From the NCBI RefSeq assembly GCF_900302485.1, contig NZ_OMOI01000001.1, positions 558,001 to 622,000 of the forward strand: a stretch of DNA of 64,000 bases. The letters are read 5' to 3'. Below, piece by piece: positions 45,040 to 54,781 of the stretch. The position numbers and the translations under genes are program-made. Source of the DNA: Aliiroseovarius pelagivivens. GTDB lineage: Bacteria; Pseudomonadota; Alphaproteobacteria; Rhodobacterales; Rhodobacteraceae. Numbering within the stretch: position 1 is the first letter of the stretch; every line of letters begins with the position of its first letter. The notes beneath the pieces are model-generated. The model did no database searches and was not told where the DNA came from. It saw only the letters and a list, made by a program, of their open reading frames with translations.

Positions 45040-46263
45040 TCAGCCCCGATCCCGAAGCTTTCCAAACAGCCGCCCCATCGAGAACGTGGTGCGCGGGGTG
45101 TAGGTATAGGGCGTGCGTTCGTCCAATGTTGGGCGGTGGCGCATCCGGGCCAGTCCGAAGCCGATCAGCACCACGTGGCCCACAGCAATCATCGTGAAAA
45201 GGGCAGACGGGCCATAGCTTTCGATCAGGTTTGATGCCAGCAGCGGCGAGGCGATGGCCCCAACCGCATAGTAAAACATCAAGGCCGCCGACAGCTCGAC
45301 CCGTTCCTCGCTGGAGGCAAAGTCATTGGCATGCGCCGCCGCGACCGAGAAGATGGGGAACGTTGTGAAGCCAAACAGGCCCGCAGTAAGGAATACGCCC
45401 GTGATCCCTGATCCGGCAGCCAGCACGGTGATCATACAGCTTGCGATGGCCGCGGCCGACAGCCAAATCAGCACCCAGCGCCGGTCATATCGGTCCGCCA
45501 GCCAGCCCGCAGGAAGTTGCGCCAACGCGCCGCCCAAAACGAAAGCCGCAAGGAACCACGCCAACTGGCTGGTCTCTAATCCCACCTCGTTGCCATAGAT
45601 CGGGCCAACCATGCGAAAGGCCGAGGTGGTGATGCCCGATGTGATCACCGCTGCCACGGCCAAAGGGGACCGCATCCAAGCCAATGCGGGGCGAAGGCGC
45701 GGTGCTTCTGGCATTTTTGGTTGGCGCGCCCGGGTCAGGGCTAACGGCAGAATGGCGGCGCAGCAGGCAATCGCGAGAATGTTGTAGCTGATGTAATGTG
45801 CAGGTTCCAAAACCGCGATCATCAACTGGGCGCAAAGCGATCCCCCCAGTTCGACAATGCGATAGCCGCCCATCACGCGGCCCCGTGTGTCGTTTGTCAC
45901 GCGCGCGTTCAACCAGCTTTCAATCACCGTATAGCTGCCAGCCACACACAGTCCCGTTGCCATCCGCATTATCGCCCAGGCATAGGGGTCAATCCACATC
46001 ATATGCGCCAGCAGACCAATCGCCCCTAGCGCGGCAAATCCTGCATAGGCGCGTGCATGGCCGACGGCGCCCATCAGGCGCGGTGCCCACCAGCATCCGA
46101 CAAAAAAACCGACGAAATGGGCCGAGCCCAGCAGGCCAACTTCGGCCCGGGTGAAACCCAACGTCAGGCCTGACACCGCGTCCAGTGGGGCCGCCCCGCC
46201 GGAACTCAGCTGCAAAAGTACGATGGACAGCAGCAGTGGAGTAAAACTTAGAAACAGTCGCAT
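45040..46263 (-). CDS. Major facilitator superfamily transporter
   Basis: 407 residues with twelve predicted helices. The loop after helix 2 reads WWAPRLMGAVGHARAYAGF and the equivalent loop of the second half LAQLPAGWLADRYDRRWVLIW, which fits the MFS GxLADRxGRR pattern. It resembles YcaD/UMF-type uncharacterised MFS carriers common in Rhodobacteraceae. GAGGTGCC precedes the ATG. Substrate unknown. It diverges from the ABC ATPase gene. Confidence 0.9.
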   Translation of the reverse strand: MRLFLSFTPLLLSIVLLQLSSGGAAPLDAVSGLTLGFTRAEVGLLGSAHFVGFFVGCWWAPRLMGAVGHARAYAGFAALGAIGLLAHMMWIDPYAWAIMRMATGLCVAGSYTVIESWLNARVTNDTRGRVMGGYRIVELGGSLCAQLMIAVLEPAHYISYNILAIACCAAILPLALTRARQPKMPEAPRLRPALAWMRSPLAVAAVITSGITTSAFRMVGPIYGNEVGLETSQLAWFLAAFVLGGALAQLPAGWLADRYDRRWVLIWLSAAAIASCMITVLAAGSGITGVFLTAGLFGFTTFPIFSVAAAHANDFASSEERVELSAALMFYYAVGAIASPLLASNLIESYGPSALFTMIAVGHVVLIGFGLARMRHRPTLDERTPYTYTPRTTFSMGRLFGKLRDRG

Positions 46264-46446
46264 CTGGCACCTCGGTTCCCTTCAGCTTGGCAGCTTTGAC
46301 GCGCGCCTCCGTTCCGTCCGCGACCTCTTGAACCTTTGGCTGTCGTTTTTCGCTGTTTCGCTTGCGGGGCGTGGGGGTGGCTGGTAAGCGAGGGAAACCT
46401 GATGGAAACAATAGGAATTGCGTCAGGAGACGGGAAGGCACTGAAG

Positions 46447-47538
46447 ATGGACATGACACCCCAAAGCACAGCGCGGCTGGAAGTGCGCGGGTTGAAGCGC
46501 AACTTTGGCGGGCTGGATGTGGTGCGCGACGTGTCCTTGTCGCTTCAGGCTGGTCAGGTGACCGGGCTTTTGGGGCCGTCCGGCTGCGGCAAGTCCACCA
46601 CGCTTCGTATCATCGCAGGCGTTGACCACCAGACCGAGGGCGAGGTCTGGATCGACGGCCAGATGGTCGCTGGCCCCGGTGTGTTTGTTCCGCCCGAAAA
46701 ACGTCACATCGGTCTGATGTTTCAGGATTTTGCCCTGTTTCCTCACCTGTCTGTCGGTGACAACGTCGCGTTCGGTTTGTCCGGCACACGAACCGAGAAA
46801 CGCCAACGTGTCTACACGCTTTTGGACAAGGTCGGGCTTGGCAAGTTCGTCGACAAGTTTCCGCACGAGCTGTCGGGCGGCGAACAACAGCGCGTCGCCT
46901 TGGCCCGTGCACTTGCGCCCAAACCCTCGATCATGCTGATGGATGAGCCGTTCTCGGGCCTCGACAATCGTCTGCGTGACGGCATCCGCGACGAAGCGCT
47001 GAGCATCCTGAAAGAGGAAGGGGCCGCCGTGCTTCTGGTCACACATGAACCGGAAGAGGCGATGCGCATGGCCGATGAAATCGCGCTGATGCGTGCAGGC
47101 CAGATCGTGCAGCACGGCGCACCCTATAACCTTTATAACGCCCCGGTCGATTTGCAGGCCGCCGCCTTCTTTTCTGACGTGAACGTCATTTCAGGTGTAG
47201 TCGATGGCGCACTGACTCAAACTGCTTTCGGTCAGTTTCTGGCGCCCGGTGTGCCAGACGGGTCCACCGTGGATATCGTGATCCGCCCACAGCATCTGAA
47301 AATCGACTTTGATCGTGGGGGCGTTGGTCCCAGCCCGACACTCGACCACGGCGTTTGGGCGCGCGGATTGGTGAAACGTGCACGTTTCATCGGCAAGGAA
47401 AGCCTTGTTGAATTTCAGATGGAGCGAGACGGCAGTATCCTGACCGCCTCGGTCCCGTCAGTATTCCTGCCAAAGCCCGACACGCCGCTGTGGATCGCCA
47501 TCCGCCGAGACCGCTGCTTCGTATTCCCACGCCGCTGA
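46447..47538 (+). CDS. ABC transporter ATP-binding protein (FbpC/PotA-like)
   Basis: About 363 residues from ATG 46447 (MDMTPQSTARLEVRGLKRNF), preceded by GGAAGG; ATG 46402 is an alternative. Walker A is GPSGCGKST, the signature LSGGEQQRVALARAL, and Walker B IMLMDEPFSGLD, followed by the VTHEPEEA switch. A C-terminal regulatory region of about 120 residues (TOBE-like) fits importers of iron, polyamine or sulfate. No permease or binding protein is adjacent, so it is either an orphan or works with subunits encoded elsewhere. Confidence 0.9.
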   Translation: MDMTPQSTARLEVRGLKRNFGGLDVVRDVSLSLQAGQVTGLLGPSGCGKSTTLRIIAGVDHQTEGEVWIDGQMVAGPGVFVPPEKRHIGLMFQDFALFPHLSVGDNVAFGLSGTRTEKRQRVYTLLDKVGLGKFVDKFPHELSGGEQQRVALARALAPKPSIMLMDEPFSGLDNRLRDGIRDEALSILKEEGAAVLLVTHEPEEAMRMADEIALMRAGQIVQHGAPYNLYNAPVDLQAAAFFSDVNVISGVVDGALTQTAFGQFLAPGVPDGSTVDIVIRPQHLKIDFDRGGVGPSPTLDHGVWARGLVKRARFIGKESLVEFQMERDGSILTASVPSVFLPKPDTPLWIAIRRDRCFVFPRR

Positions 47539-47628
47539 CTCGGCAGAATCGAGTCGCGCCCAACGTTCAAATCTAGCCACCTGATGCCGACTTATCTGAC
47601 AGCTTGCTGACATCACGCGTCAGATATC

Positions 47629-47658
47629 GCGAAAACCCAACCGTTTTCGCAGTTTTTT
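47629..47658 (+). terminator. Terminator after the ABC ATPase gene
   Basis: GCGAAAAC-CCAACC-GTTTTCGC forms an 8-bp stem followed by AGTTTTTT. It stands about 90 bases after the ABC stop and about 100 bases before tatA. A further spaced inverted repeat TATCTGAC/GTCAGATA (47593-47600 and 47619-47626) lies just upstream. Confidence 0.7.
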
Positions 47659-47754
47659 CCCTTTGGGGCTTTGAACTTCCCGCATGAAGCAATAAATGTT
47701 CAGGGCGATATATCTGCGAAAGCTGCGAATGGCTTTCGGACTAGGGAGAAAAAC

Positions 47755-47970
47755 ATGCTCAACAATATCGGCCTTCCGGGCCTTCTGCTGATTGCCGTCG
47801 TGGTGCTGGTTCTGTTCGGCCGCGGCAAAATCTCGTCGCTGATGGGCGAGGTCGGCAAAGGCATCACTGCGTTCAAGAAGGGCGTAGATGATGGCAAGAA
47901 GGAAATCGAAGACGAAGCCGCCGAGGTGGCCAAGGACGTGACCCCCGAAACCGAAAAAGACAAGGCGTAA
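47755..47970 (+). CDS. tatA: Sec-independent translocase subunit TatA
   Basis: 71 residues from ATG 47755, preceded by AGGGAGA; the frame upstream is not TatA-like. The membrane helix [38 protein letters not shown] contains the invariant FGRGK hinge, followed by an amphipathic helix and an acidic-basic tail. TatA oligomers form the pathway for folded proteins. First gene of tatABC, 24 bases before tatB. Confidence 0.97.
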   Translation: MLNNIGLPGLLLIAVVVLVLFGRGKISSLMGEVGKGITAFKKGVDDGKKEIEDEAAEVAKDVTPETEKDKA

Positions 47971-47994
47971 GCCGCCTAAGGAAAGGCGCAGCCT

Positions 47995-48624
47995 ATGTTC
48001 GATATCGGGTTTACCGAGCTTCTGGTCATCGGCGTTGTCGCCCTGATCGTGGTGGGTCCAAAGGACCTGCCCGGCATGTTCCGCACGCTTGGTCGCTTCA
48101 CGGCGCGGGCGCGCCAGATGGGGCGCGAATTCACGCAAGCCATGAATGACGCGGCGGATGAAAGCGGGATCAAAGATGTCTCTTCGACGCTGAAGTCGGC
48201 GACTTCGGCCAAGTCGATGGGGCTTGATACGCTAAACAAAGCCGCCGAAGGGTTTGAAAAGTGGGATCCTTCAAAGGCATTGCGCGACCAGAAAGAGGCT
48301 GATGCCGCCCTCAAGGCGAAAGATGCCGAGAAGAGCGCAAAGTTGGCAGAAGATACTGCAAAGGCGGCCGAAAAGATCAGCGCCGCCAGTGCAAAGCCGG
48401 CGTCTAAGGCAACCGATGATGCCGACGCGAAGCCCGCAGCCAAGCCTAAGACGGCCAAGAAGCCCGCTGCGAAAAAGGCTAGCACCAAAAAAGAGCCCGC
48501 AAAAAAGCCCGCGGCCAAGAAACCTGCAGCCAAGAAACCGGCTGCAAAGAAACCTGCGGCCAAGAAACCAGCTGCGAAGAAGCCTGCGGCCAAACCCAAA
48601 TCCACGGACACATTTGACGCATGA
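47995..48624 (+). CDS. tatB: Sec-independent translocase subunit TatB with lysine-rich tail
   Basis: 209 residues. The N-terminus [35 protein letters not shown] is typical TatB (conserved E8 and GPKDLP hinge), followed by a long amphipathic helix. From about residue 145 onward the sequence turns into a K/A/P-rich tail of histone-H1 type, built from six 15-bp repeats coding KKPAA (48502-48591). It has about 22 lysines and few acidic residues in the last 60. TatB receives twin-arginine substrates with TatC. The tail faces the cytoplasm. The stop overlaps tatC by four bases. Confidence 0.97.
   Translation: MFDIGFTELLVIGVVALIVVGPKDLPGMFRTLGRFTARARQMGREFTQAMNDAADESGIKDVSSTLKSATSAKSMGLDTLNKAAEGFEKWDPSKALRDQKEADAALKAKDAEKSAKLAEDTAKAAEKISAASAKPASKATDDADAKPAAKPKTAKKPAAKKASTKKEPAKKPAAKKPAAKKPAAKKPAAKKPAAKKPAAKPKSTDTFDA
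48502..48591 (+). repeat. Six tandem 15-bp repeats inside tatB (KKPAA units)
   Basis: Six consecutive 15-bp units of pattern AARAARCCNGCNGCN encode KKPAA six times. Third-position differences between units show that the peptide rather than the DNA is being kept. Units start at 48502, 48517, 48532, 48547, 48562 and 48577. Confidence 0.9.
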
Positions 48625-49589
48625 GCGATACTGAAGAGATCGAAGACAGCTCGGCCCCGCTGATCGAGCATCTGGCCGAGCTGCGCACGCGGCTTATCCA
48701 TTCCGCCGTCGCTTTCATCATCGGTATGGTGATCTGCTTCACGGTCTGGAACCCGATTTTTAACTTCCTGACCGAACCGTTGTGTTCGACCATGGCCAAT
48801 CGCGGTCAAGACGATTGCGGGCTGATCCTGATCAAGCTGCAAGAGGGTTTCTTCGTCGCGGTTTCGATCTCGCTTTTTGGGGGCTTGGTTCTGTCCTTCC
48901 CCTATATCAGCTACCAGCTATGGCGCTTCGTGGCGCCGGGGCTTTACAAGAACGAAAAGAACGCGTTCCTGCCCTTCATGCTGGCCTCGCCGATTATGTT
49001 CCTGATCGGGGCATCTTTCGCATTCTACGTGGTTATGCCGCTGGCGTTTGATTTCTTCCTTGGGTTCCAGCAAACCGGCAACGTCGCTGAAACTGGCGTC
49101 GAGGCGTCCATCGATTTCCAAGGTTCTGTGCAGGAATATCTGCGTCTATCGATCAAATTCATCGTGGCCTTTGGCCTGTGCTTCCAGCTTCCTGTGCTTC
49201 TGACCCTGATGGGCAAGGCCGGTCTGGTATCCTCGCAGGGTCTGGCGGATGTGCGTAAATACGCGGTTGTTGGCATTCTGGTTCTGGCCGCTCTGGTCAC
49301 GCCGCCCGATGTCATCACTCAGGTCATTCTGTTCGTCGTGGTCTATGGCCTCTATGAGATTTCGATCCAGCTTGTGAAACGGGTCGAGACAAAGCGCGAG
49401 GCTGATCTGCGCGCGCAAGGTCTGTGGTTCGACGATGACGACGAGGAAGTCGAAGACGAGCTGATGGCCGAGTTTGACGAAGATGACGATGAAGATGAAG
49501 GTGGGGACGATGATCCTAGCGATGATCCCGAAGGCGGCCCAGATGATGACCCCGAGGATGATCCGGGCATGGTTGAAACCGGTCGTTGA
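48621..49589 (+). CDS. tatC: Sec-independent translocase subunit TatC with acidic tail
   Basis: 322 residues, about 50 longer than usual. The core has six helices and the conserved [16 protein letters not shown] near the N-terminus (twin-arginine recognition), [17 protein letters not shown] and the [23 protein letters not shown] segment. The last ~53 residues form an Asp/Glu-rich tail (about 30 acidic residues, beginning [12 protein letters not shown]) on the cytoplasmic side. It sits directly after tatB, whose tail is strongly basic. A terminator follows at 49613. Confidence 0.97.
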   Translation: MSDTEEIEDSSAPLIEHLAELRTRLIHSAVAFIIGMVICFTVWNPIFNFLTEPLCSTMANRGQDDCGLILIKLQEGFFVAVSISLFGGLVLSFPYISYQLWRFVAPGLYKNEKNAFLPFMLASPIMFLIGASFAFYVVMPLAFDFFLGFQQTGNVAETGVEASIDFQGSVQEYLRLSIKFIVAFGLCFQLPVLLTLMGKAGLVSSQGLADVRKYAVVGILVLAALVTPPDVITQVILFVVVYGLYEISIQLVKRVETKREADLRAQGLWFDDDDEEVEDELMAEFDEDDDEDEGGDDDPSDDPEGGPDDDPEDDPGMVETGR

Positions 49590-49612
49590 TCCTTCATAGA
49601 TAAAGAGACACC

Positions 49613-49640
49613 AAAGCGCGCCCAATCGGGCGCGCTTTTT
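49613..49640 (+). terminator. Rho-independent terminator of tatABC
   Basis: AAAGCGCGCCC-AATC-GGGCGCGCTTT is a perfect 11-bp stem that continues into TT, 23 bases after the tatC stop. Confidence 0.9.
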
Positions 49641-49855
49641 CTCTGCGCGGTTACTTAAGACTTCATAGTCCGCCACGTCCGCACTCTGAAAACCGAGCAA
49701 TCGACGATTGTCGATGGCGGCTCACAGATGTTTTGTAGCGGGGGCGAGTCGCAATCTATCTATTTGATACGGAGTTGAATTACTGGTTTCACTTTTGACA
49801 ATTGGAAACTTATTATGCGTGTAATGATAAAGCGCTATACAATTCAGAGGTTAAA

Positions 49856-50677
49856 ATGATTAATTCAGCAGCTCGCATTTTCACAATGTCACTCGCGGCT
49901 TTGGCAACGTTTTCCAGCTTAACATTGGCAGGGGTTTGGACGGAATCCGAGGATAGTCCTGGAGAGCCTGTCGAGTTCTGCATAGATGACATATGTGAAA
50001 TGACGCGATATGTGCTCATTGGTTCTACTAGGGGATGGGCTTTTCATGAGCTTGCGAACGGGTACCGAGTAGATAGCCATTTTGATCCCTTGACGAAACT
50101 TTCCACCACAGTGGCTTATTTGGGCGAAGTGAAATTATCCGCTGCGCGCTTCGCCTCTGTGCGACTGAACGATCCGGGAAATCTTCCCCCATTTCTGATT
50201 TCGGTTTCGGAAGATGGTCGATTTGCGAAGATACAAGGGGAAGTTACAGAACAGACCGCCCAAGAGTTCCAGAGACTACTGGATACGCATCCGAGCTTAA
50301 TCGGAGTATCTTTGCACAGTTGGGGAGGTTCAGCCCCAGATGCAATAATCATCGGTAAAGCCATCTGGAACCGTCGCCTTTCCACCTTCATTCCAGAAGA
50401 CGGTTTCTGCGGGGCTGAATGTGCGGTGTTATTTCTATCAGGCTATGACCGACGTGTGGAAGGTGTGCTCGAAATATCCCCGCTCACTGATCCGGTGGTG
50501 CCCCGCGCCGATCTGTACAGTGCTTATTGGGGCTTAATGCAAGAGGCGGATGTAGATTTTGACATAATGGGACTCTATCATGTGCTTGAGTGGAACCAAA
50601 CTCTGCAATTGTCGGAAGTCGTTGGCGCGAAAGAACGGCTGAATCGCGATTTGCCGGGCGATGCGCTCAACCATTGA
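49856..50677 (+). CDS. Predicted periplasmic protein, ClpP-like fold (COG3904 type)
   Basis: 273 residues from ATG 49856 (MINSAARIFTMSLAALATFSSLTLAG), chosen for AGAGG upstream and a clear signal peptide; an earlier in-frame ATG adds 18 unlikely residues. The second half reads AKIQGEVTEQTAQEFQRLLDTHPSLIGVSLHSWGG and later CGAECAVLFLSGYDRRVEG, the pattern of COG3904-like proteins with a ClpP/crotonase-type fold. In most of them a serine lies between the two cysteines; here the stretch is CGAEC, so peptidase activity is doubtful. Composition is AT-richer than its neighbours. Function unknown. Confidence 0.7.
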   Translation: MINSAARIFTMSLAALATFSSLTLAGVWTESEDSPGEPVEFCIDDICEMTRYVLIGSTRGWAFHELANGYRVDSHFDPLTKLSTTVAYLGEVKLSAARFASVRLNDPGNLPPFLISVSEDGRFAKIQGEVTEQTAQEFQRLLDTHPSLIGVSLHSWGGSAPDAIIIGKAIWNRRLSTFIPEDGFCGAECAVLFLSGYDRRVEGVLEISPLTDPVVPRADLYSAYWGLMQEADVDFDIMGLYHVLEWNQTLQLSEVVGAKERLNRDLPGDALNH

Positions 50678-50820
50678 TCTCATGTTCCGGCGGTAAATTT
50701 TTTTAGTCGCAAATTCGATCTAAAGGAAAGAAGTTTGCATAATCTCACTACACGAATTGGCACTTCACTTGTTTGGGCATATTAGCCAACAAATCAGTAG
50801 ACGATTAAAGGACTAAGCAC

Positions 50821-51666
50821 ATGGCGGATCAGGACATGATGAAACGCATTGCCGAAGCTTTAGAGCGCATGTCCCCTGCGCCCTTCGATGCTCCGGATTT
50901 TGACAGTGCAGATGCCTTCGTCTGGCATGTCTCCCCTGATCGTTTGGAACCCGTTCAGAATGTCTCGCGCGTGGCGTTGGACTTGCTTGTTGGCGTGAAC
51001 CGCTCGCGCGATACGCTGCTTGAAAACACCCTGCAATTTGCCAACGGGTTGCCCGCCAACAACGCGCTTCTTTGGGGGGCTCGGGGTATGGGGAAATCGT
51101 CCTTGGTCAAGGCCGTGCATGCCGAGATTCTGAGCCGTGGCAAACCCTTGAAAATTGTCGAATTGCAACGCGAAGACCTACCGTCGGTGTCGCGTCTTCT
51201 GAACCTTCTGCGCGGGTCTGAACATCGCTTCCTGCTGTTCTGTGATGACTTGTCCTTCAGCCATGATGACCAGCATTACAAGTCGCTGAAAGCCGTGTTG
51301 GATGGAGGGATCGAGGGCCGTCCGGACAATGTGGTTTTCTATGCCACATCAAACCGCCGACACCTGATGCCGCGCGACATGATCGAAAACGAACGTCAGT
51401 CCGCGATCAACCCGTCTGAAGCGGTGGAAGAAAAGGTCTCGCTTTCTGATCGTTTCGGGCTGTGGCTGGGTTTCCACCCCTGTGATCAGGACGAATACCT
51501 GTCGATGATCCGGGGGTACTGTAAAGCCTATGGTGTCGAGATCGACGACGACACCCTGTGGGCCGAGGCGATCGAGTGGCAAGCCACACGTGGGGCGCGC
51601 TCGGGTCGTGTGGCGTGGCAGTACTTCACCGATCTGGCGGGTCGCAAGGGTGTGACGCTGGACTAA
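50821..51666 (+). CDS. DUF815 family AAA-type ATPase
   Basis: 281 residues. Walker A is GARGMGKSSLVKAVH near residue 82 and Walker B FLLFCDDLSF; FYATSNRRHLMPRDMIEN is the sensor-1-like segment typical of DUF815. These ATPases are widespread in proteobacteria, with no settled function. AAGGACTAA precedes the ATG. In related Rhodobacteraceae this gene usually sits near tatABC, serS and yajC, which fits its position here. Confidence 0.92.
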   Translation: MADQDMMKRIAEALERMSPAPFDAPDFDSADAFVWHVSPDRLEPVQNVSRVALDLLVGVNRSRDTLLENTLQFANGLPANNALLWGARGMGKSSLVKAVHAEILSRGKPLKIVELQREDLPSVSRLLNLLRGSEHRFLLFCDDLSFSHDDQHYKSLKAVLDGGIEGRPDNVVFYATSNRRHLMPRDMIENERQSAINPSEAVEEKVSLSDRFGLWLGFHPCDQDEYLSMIRGYCKAYGVEIDDDTLWAEAIEWQATRGARSGRVAWQYFTDLAGRKGVTLD

Positions 51667-51736
51667 GCGCGCAGATCAAAAGGTTTTTCAACCCTTCGTG
51701 GCATGTTAGTGTTCGGTACCCAAAGCCGAGGCCAAC

Positions 51737-52882
51737 ATGAAACGCATCGCTATTTTCTGTGACGGAACCTGGAACCGATCTGACGCGCACAACCCGACCC
51801 ATGTGTTGCGTCTTGCCCAAGCGGTGCGCCCCACAGCGCGCGACGGTGTCACTCAGGTCGTTCACTATTTGCCGGGCGTGGGCAGTGGTCAGGGTGTGAC
51901 CAAGCTGTCGCGCTTCATGGATCGTGTGCTGGGCGGCGCATTGGGATGGGGCTTGGATGATCGAATTCTGGAAGCCTACCGCGCGCTTTTGTTTACCTAT
52001 GAGCCCGGCGACCAGATCTATATTTTCGGGTTTTCTCGTGGGGCCTATACTGCGCGCTCCCTTGCTGGGATGATCCGCACGGCGGGTATTTTGCCTTCAA
52101 ACCGAACCGATCTGATCCCCGAGGCGATGCGCATGTATCGCGCGCGTGAGGGCCGCAATTCGCATCCGGACAGTGCGCCTTCCATGGCGGCACGTCTGGC
52201 CATGTCGCCCGAGGTGGCCACCAGTCCCAAGGATGAAAAATGGCGGATGGATCAGGGCATTGACTGTCACCTATTGGACATCACCTATGTCGGCGTCTGG
52301 GACACTGTGGGCGCACTGGGCGTCCCTGCATTTCTTGGCCCGCTCGCCCGTTTCCTGAATGCGCGCTATGCGTTTCACGATGCGGATCTGTCCCGCTCGG
52401 TCGGGGCGGCACGTCATGCAGTGGCGATTGACGAACGGCGCAAGCATTTTCCGCCCGCGCTTTGGACCAATCTGGACAAGCTGAACGGAGAGGTCACGAG
52501 CAGCAATTCGCGCTATCAGCAACTTTGGTTCGCAGGCAATCACGGGATTGTCGGCGGGTCCGGTGCTGCTCCGGAATTATCAGCTTTTCCAACGGCTTGG
52601 ATTGTGGCGGGTGCGCAGGAGCGAAAGTTGGATTTTAACCCCGCACGGCTTCAGGAGTTGCTAACGGCAGCTGATCTGAAAGCCGATGACCGAGGTGCTG
52701 CCTTGCAGCCCGCGTGGCGCAATCTATGGGGGCTATTTCTGTGTGATCGCACGTTGCTGCGCGACTCCAAAAGCCACGACATCCCGGCCCGACAGATATC
52801 GGGTGCCGCAAAAGAAAGGGTGCGCCAGACGTCTTATCGTCCGCGCACCCTTGATCCCGTCATCGAGGATCTTTTGAAATAG
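51737..52882 (+). CDS. DUF2235 family alpha/beta hydrolase
   Basis: 381 residues. DUF2235 proteins have an alpha/beta-hydrolase-like fold; some are type VI secretion lipase effectors (Tle1), others are housekeeping. The opening KRIAIFCDGTWNRSDA and the nucleophile elbow YIFGFSRGAYTARSLAG (GxSxGA) are intact, and the later DITYVGVWDTVGALGVPAF supplies the conserved Asp. No type VI genes are nearby, so an effector role is not supported. GAGG precedes the ATG. It converges on serS with a 9-base gap. Confidence 0.9.
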   Translation: MKRIAIFCDGTWNRSDAHNPTHVLRLAQAVRPTARDGVTQVVHYLPGVGSGQGVTKLSRFMDRVLGGALGWGLDDRILEAYRALLFTYEPGDQIYIFGFSRGAYTARSLAGMIRTAGILPSNRTDLIPEAMRMYRAREGRNSHPDSAPSMAARLAMSPEVATSPKDEKWRMDQGIDCHLLDITYVGVWDTVGALGVPAFLGPLARFLNARYAFHDADLSRSVGAARHAVAIDERRKHFPPALWTNLDKLNGEVTSSNSRYQQLWFAGNHGIVGGSGAAPELSAFPTAWIVAGAQERKLDFNPARLQELLTAADLKADDRGAALQPAWRNLWGLFLCDRTLLRDSKSHDIPARQISGAAKERVRQTSYRPRTLDPVIEDLLK

Positions 52883-52891
52883 AACAGAGGT

Positions 52892-54184
52892 TTAGGCCAA
52901 CTGGCCTTCCGCCGTGATCCGGGTTTTTCCACCCAGATAGGGGTGCAGCGCCGCGGGCACGGTGACCGATCCGTCTTCTTCTTGTCCGTTCTCCAGAACT
53001 GCGATCAGCGCGCGGCCGACTGCAAGGCCCGAGCCGTTCAGCGTATGCAGGAACACCGGCTTGCCACCCTCTGCGGGCTTCATGCGGGCGTTCATGCGAC
53101 GTGCTTGGAAGTCACCACAGGTCGAGATCGAGCTGATCTCGCGATAGGTGTTCTGACCGGGCAGCCAGACCTCGATATCATGCGTGCGGATCGCGCCAAA
53201 GCCGATGTCGCCGGTGCACAGGTTTACAGTGCGGTAGGGCAAGCCCAGACGCTCTAGAATGTCCTCGGCACAGCGGGTCATACGCTTGTGTTCAGCTTCA
53301 GATTCGTCTGGTTTGGTGATCGACACCATCTCGACCTTTTCGAACTGGTGTTGGCGCAGCATGCCGGCCGTGTCACGACCAGCCGAACCCGCTTCCGAGC
53401 GGAAACACTGGGTGTGGGCCACATAGCGGCGGGGCAGATAACCTTCTTCGACGGTCGCACCGTTCACAATGTTGGTCAGCGGCACCTCGGCGGTCGGCAC
53501 CAGCCACCAGCCATTGGTGGTCTGATAGCTGTCTTCGCCGAACTTCGGCAACTGGCCTGTGCCGCGCATCATGTCTTCCTTGACCAGAACCGGGGTCCAG
53601 GTCTCGGTCAGCTCGTTGTCATTGACGTGAACGTCCAGCATGAACTGGGCCAGAGCGCGATGCAGGCGGGCGACGGCACCCGACAGAACCATGAAGCGCG
53701 AACCAGACAGTTTCGCGGCGGTTTCGAAATCCAGACCATCCTGAACGGCGGGCAGCTCATAGTGCTCAATCGGCTTGAACGAAAACTCGCGCGGGGTGCC
53801 CCAGCGGTTGATCTCGACATTGTCGTCTTCGTCTTCCCCATCCGGCACGTCGTCGGCCACGATGTTGGGCAGACCCATCAGCAGATCGGTCAGCTTGGCG
53901 TCCAGCTCTTTCGCTTGCTCGTTCAGGCTTGCGATCTCGGCTTTCTTTTCACCGACGAGGGCGCGCAGGCGTTCAAACTCGGCCTCGTCACCCGAAGCTT
54001 TTGCAGCCCCAACGGACTTGGCTGCCTTGTTGGCGTCTGCCTGTGCGGTTTCGGCAGCCAGAATGGCGGCGCGGCGATTTTCATCCAGCGACAAAACCTC
54101 ACCCGACAGCGCCGAGAGGCCCCGACGGGCCATAGCCTTGTCGAATGCTTCGGGATTGTCACGGATCAAGCGAATATCATGCAT
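52892..54184 (-). CDS. serS: Seryl-tRNA synthetase
   Basis: 430 residues from ATG 54182-54184 ([22 protein letters not shown]), preceded by AAAGGACAG. The N-terminal antiparallel coiled coil (about 25-100) binds the long arm of tRNA-Ser. Class II motifs follow: motif 2 around [27 protein letters not shown], and motif 3 near the end with [17 protein letters not shown]. It has the normal length and complete motifs. Confidence 0.97.
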   Translation of the reverse strand: MHDIRLIRDNPEAFDKAMARRGLSALSGEVLSLDENRRAAILAAETAQADANKAAKSVGAAKASGDEAEFERLRALVGEKKAEIASLNEQAKELDAKLTDLLMGLPNIVADDVPDGEDEDDNVEINRWGTPREFSFKPIEHYELPAVQDGLDFETAAKLSGSRFMVLSGAVARLHRALAQFMLDVHVNDNELTETWTPVLVKEDMMRGTGQLPKFGEDSYQTTNGWWLVPTAEVPLTNIVNGATVEEGYLPRRYVAHTQCFRSEAGSAGRDTAGMLRQHQFEKVEMVSITKPDESEAEHKRMTRCAEDILERLGLPYRTVNLCTGDIGFGAIRTHDIEVWLPGQNTYREISSISTCGDFQARRMNARMKPAEGGKPVFLHTLNGSGLAVGRALIAVLENGQEEDGSVTVPAALHPYLGGKTRITAEGQLA

Positions 54185-54245
54185 GGATCTGTCCTTTGAT
54201 TTAACCTGACGCGCATATGCCAGATGCACGCGCGGGGGGGAAGCC

Positions 54246-54590
54246 CTAAGCGAAAATGCGGATCACATAGTCTTTGCGCGTGGTTTCCAGGACCTCCCAC
54301 GTGCCAGTAAAGCCGGGACGGATCACCATGCGGTCGCCGGCATGTAGCTGAAACTCGGTGCCATCAGCATCCGTCAGAACCGAGTGTCCCTCCAGAATAT
54401 TGAAATACTCCCACTCATCATAAGTCACGTGCCATTTCCCCGGCGTGGACTGCCAAATGCCGGTGAATTGATCCTCGGTTTCCTCGAGCGACCACGTGGT
54501 AAATTCGGGCGTGCCCGAGATGAGCTTTTCTTCCGAAGGGTGGTCGATTTCCGGCGCGACATCCGACGTTATCTTGAAGGCAAGGGTCAT
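54246..54590 (-). CDS. Cupin domain protein
   Basis: 114 residues, a single small beta-barrel cupin. It has [25 protein letters not shown] and [21 protein letters not shown] as the two cupin motifs; the usual metal-binding histidines of the first motif are mostly replaced. It resembles the EutQ-like/DUF861 cupins. AGGAGCC precedes the ATG. Function unknown. Confidence 0.88.
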   Translation of the reverse strand: MTLAFKITSDVAPEIDHPSEEKLISGTPEFTTWSLEETEDQFTGIWQSTPGKWHVTYDEWEYFNILEGHSVLTDADGTEFQLHAGDRMVIRPGFTGTWEVLETTRKDYVIRIFA

Positions 54591-54781
54591 GGGGGCTCCT
54601 GTGTTTCGGTATTTTGATCAAATTACGCAGGGTGGCGCGAAAAGAAAGGCCAAATAACACCCAGCTGCACGAAGAAAGAGCGGATGCGCTGCTTGCTGGA
54701 CAACCCACAGGCCCCCATATAGGGTGCGCCGGACAATTGGGTAGGGCGCGTAAGCCAGCCCGTGAAAGAAGGGATAAAACG

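Noticed and set aside
51737..52882. DUF2235 protein as a type VI secretion lipase effector
   Set aside because: No VgrG, immunity or other type VI genes are nearby; the neighbours are housekeeping genes, so only the family name is given.
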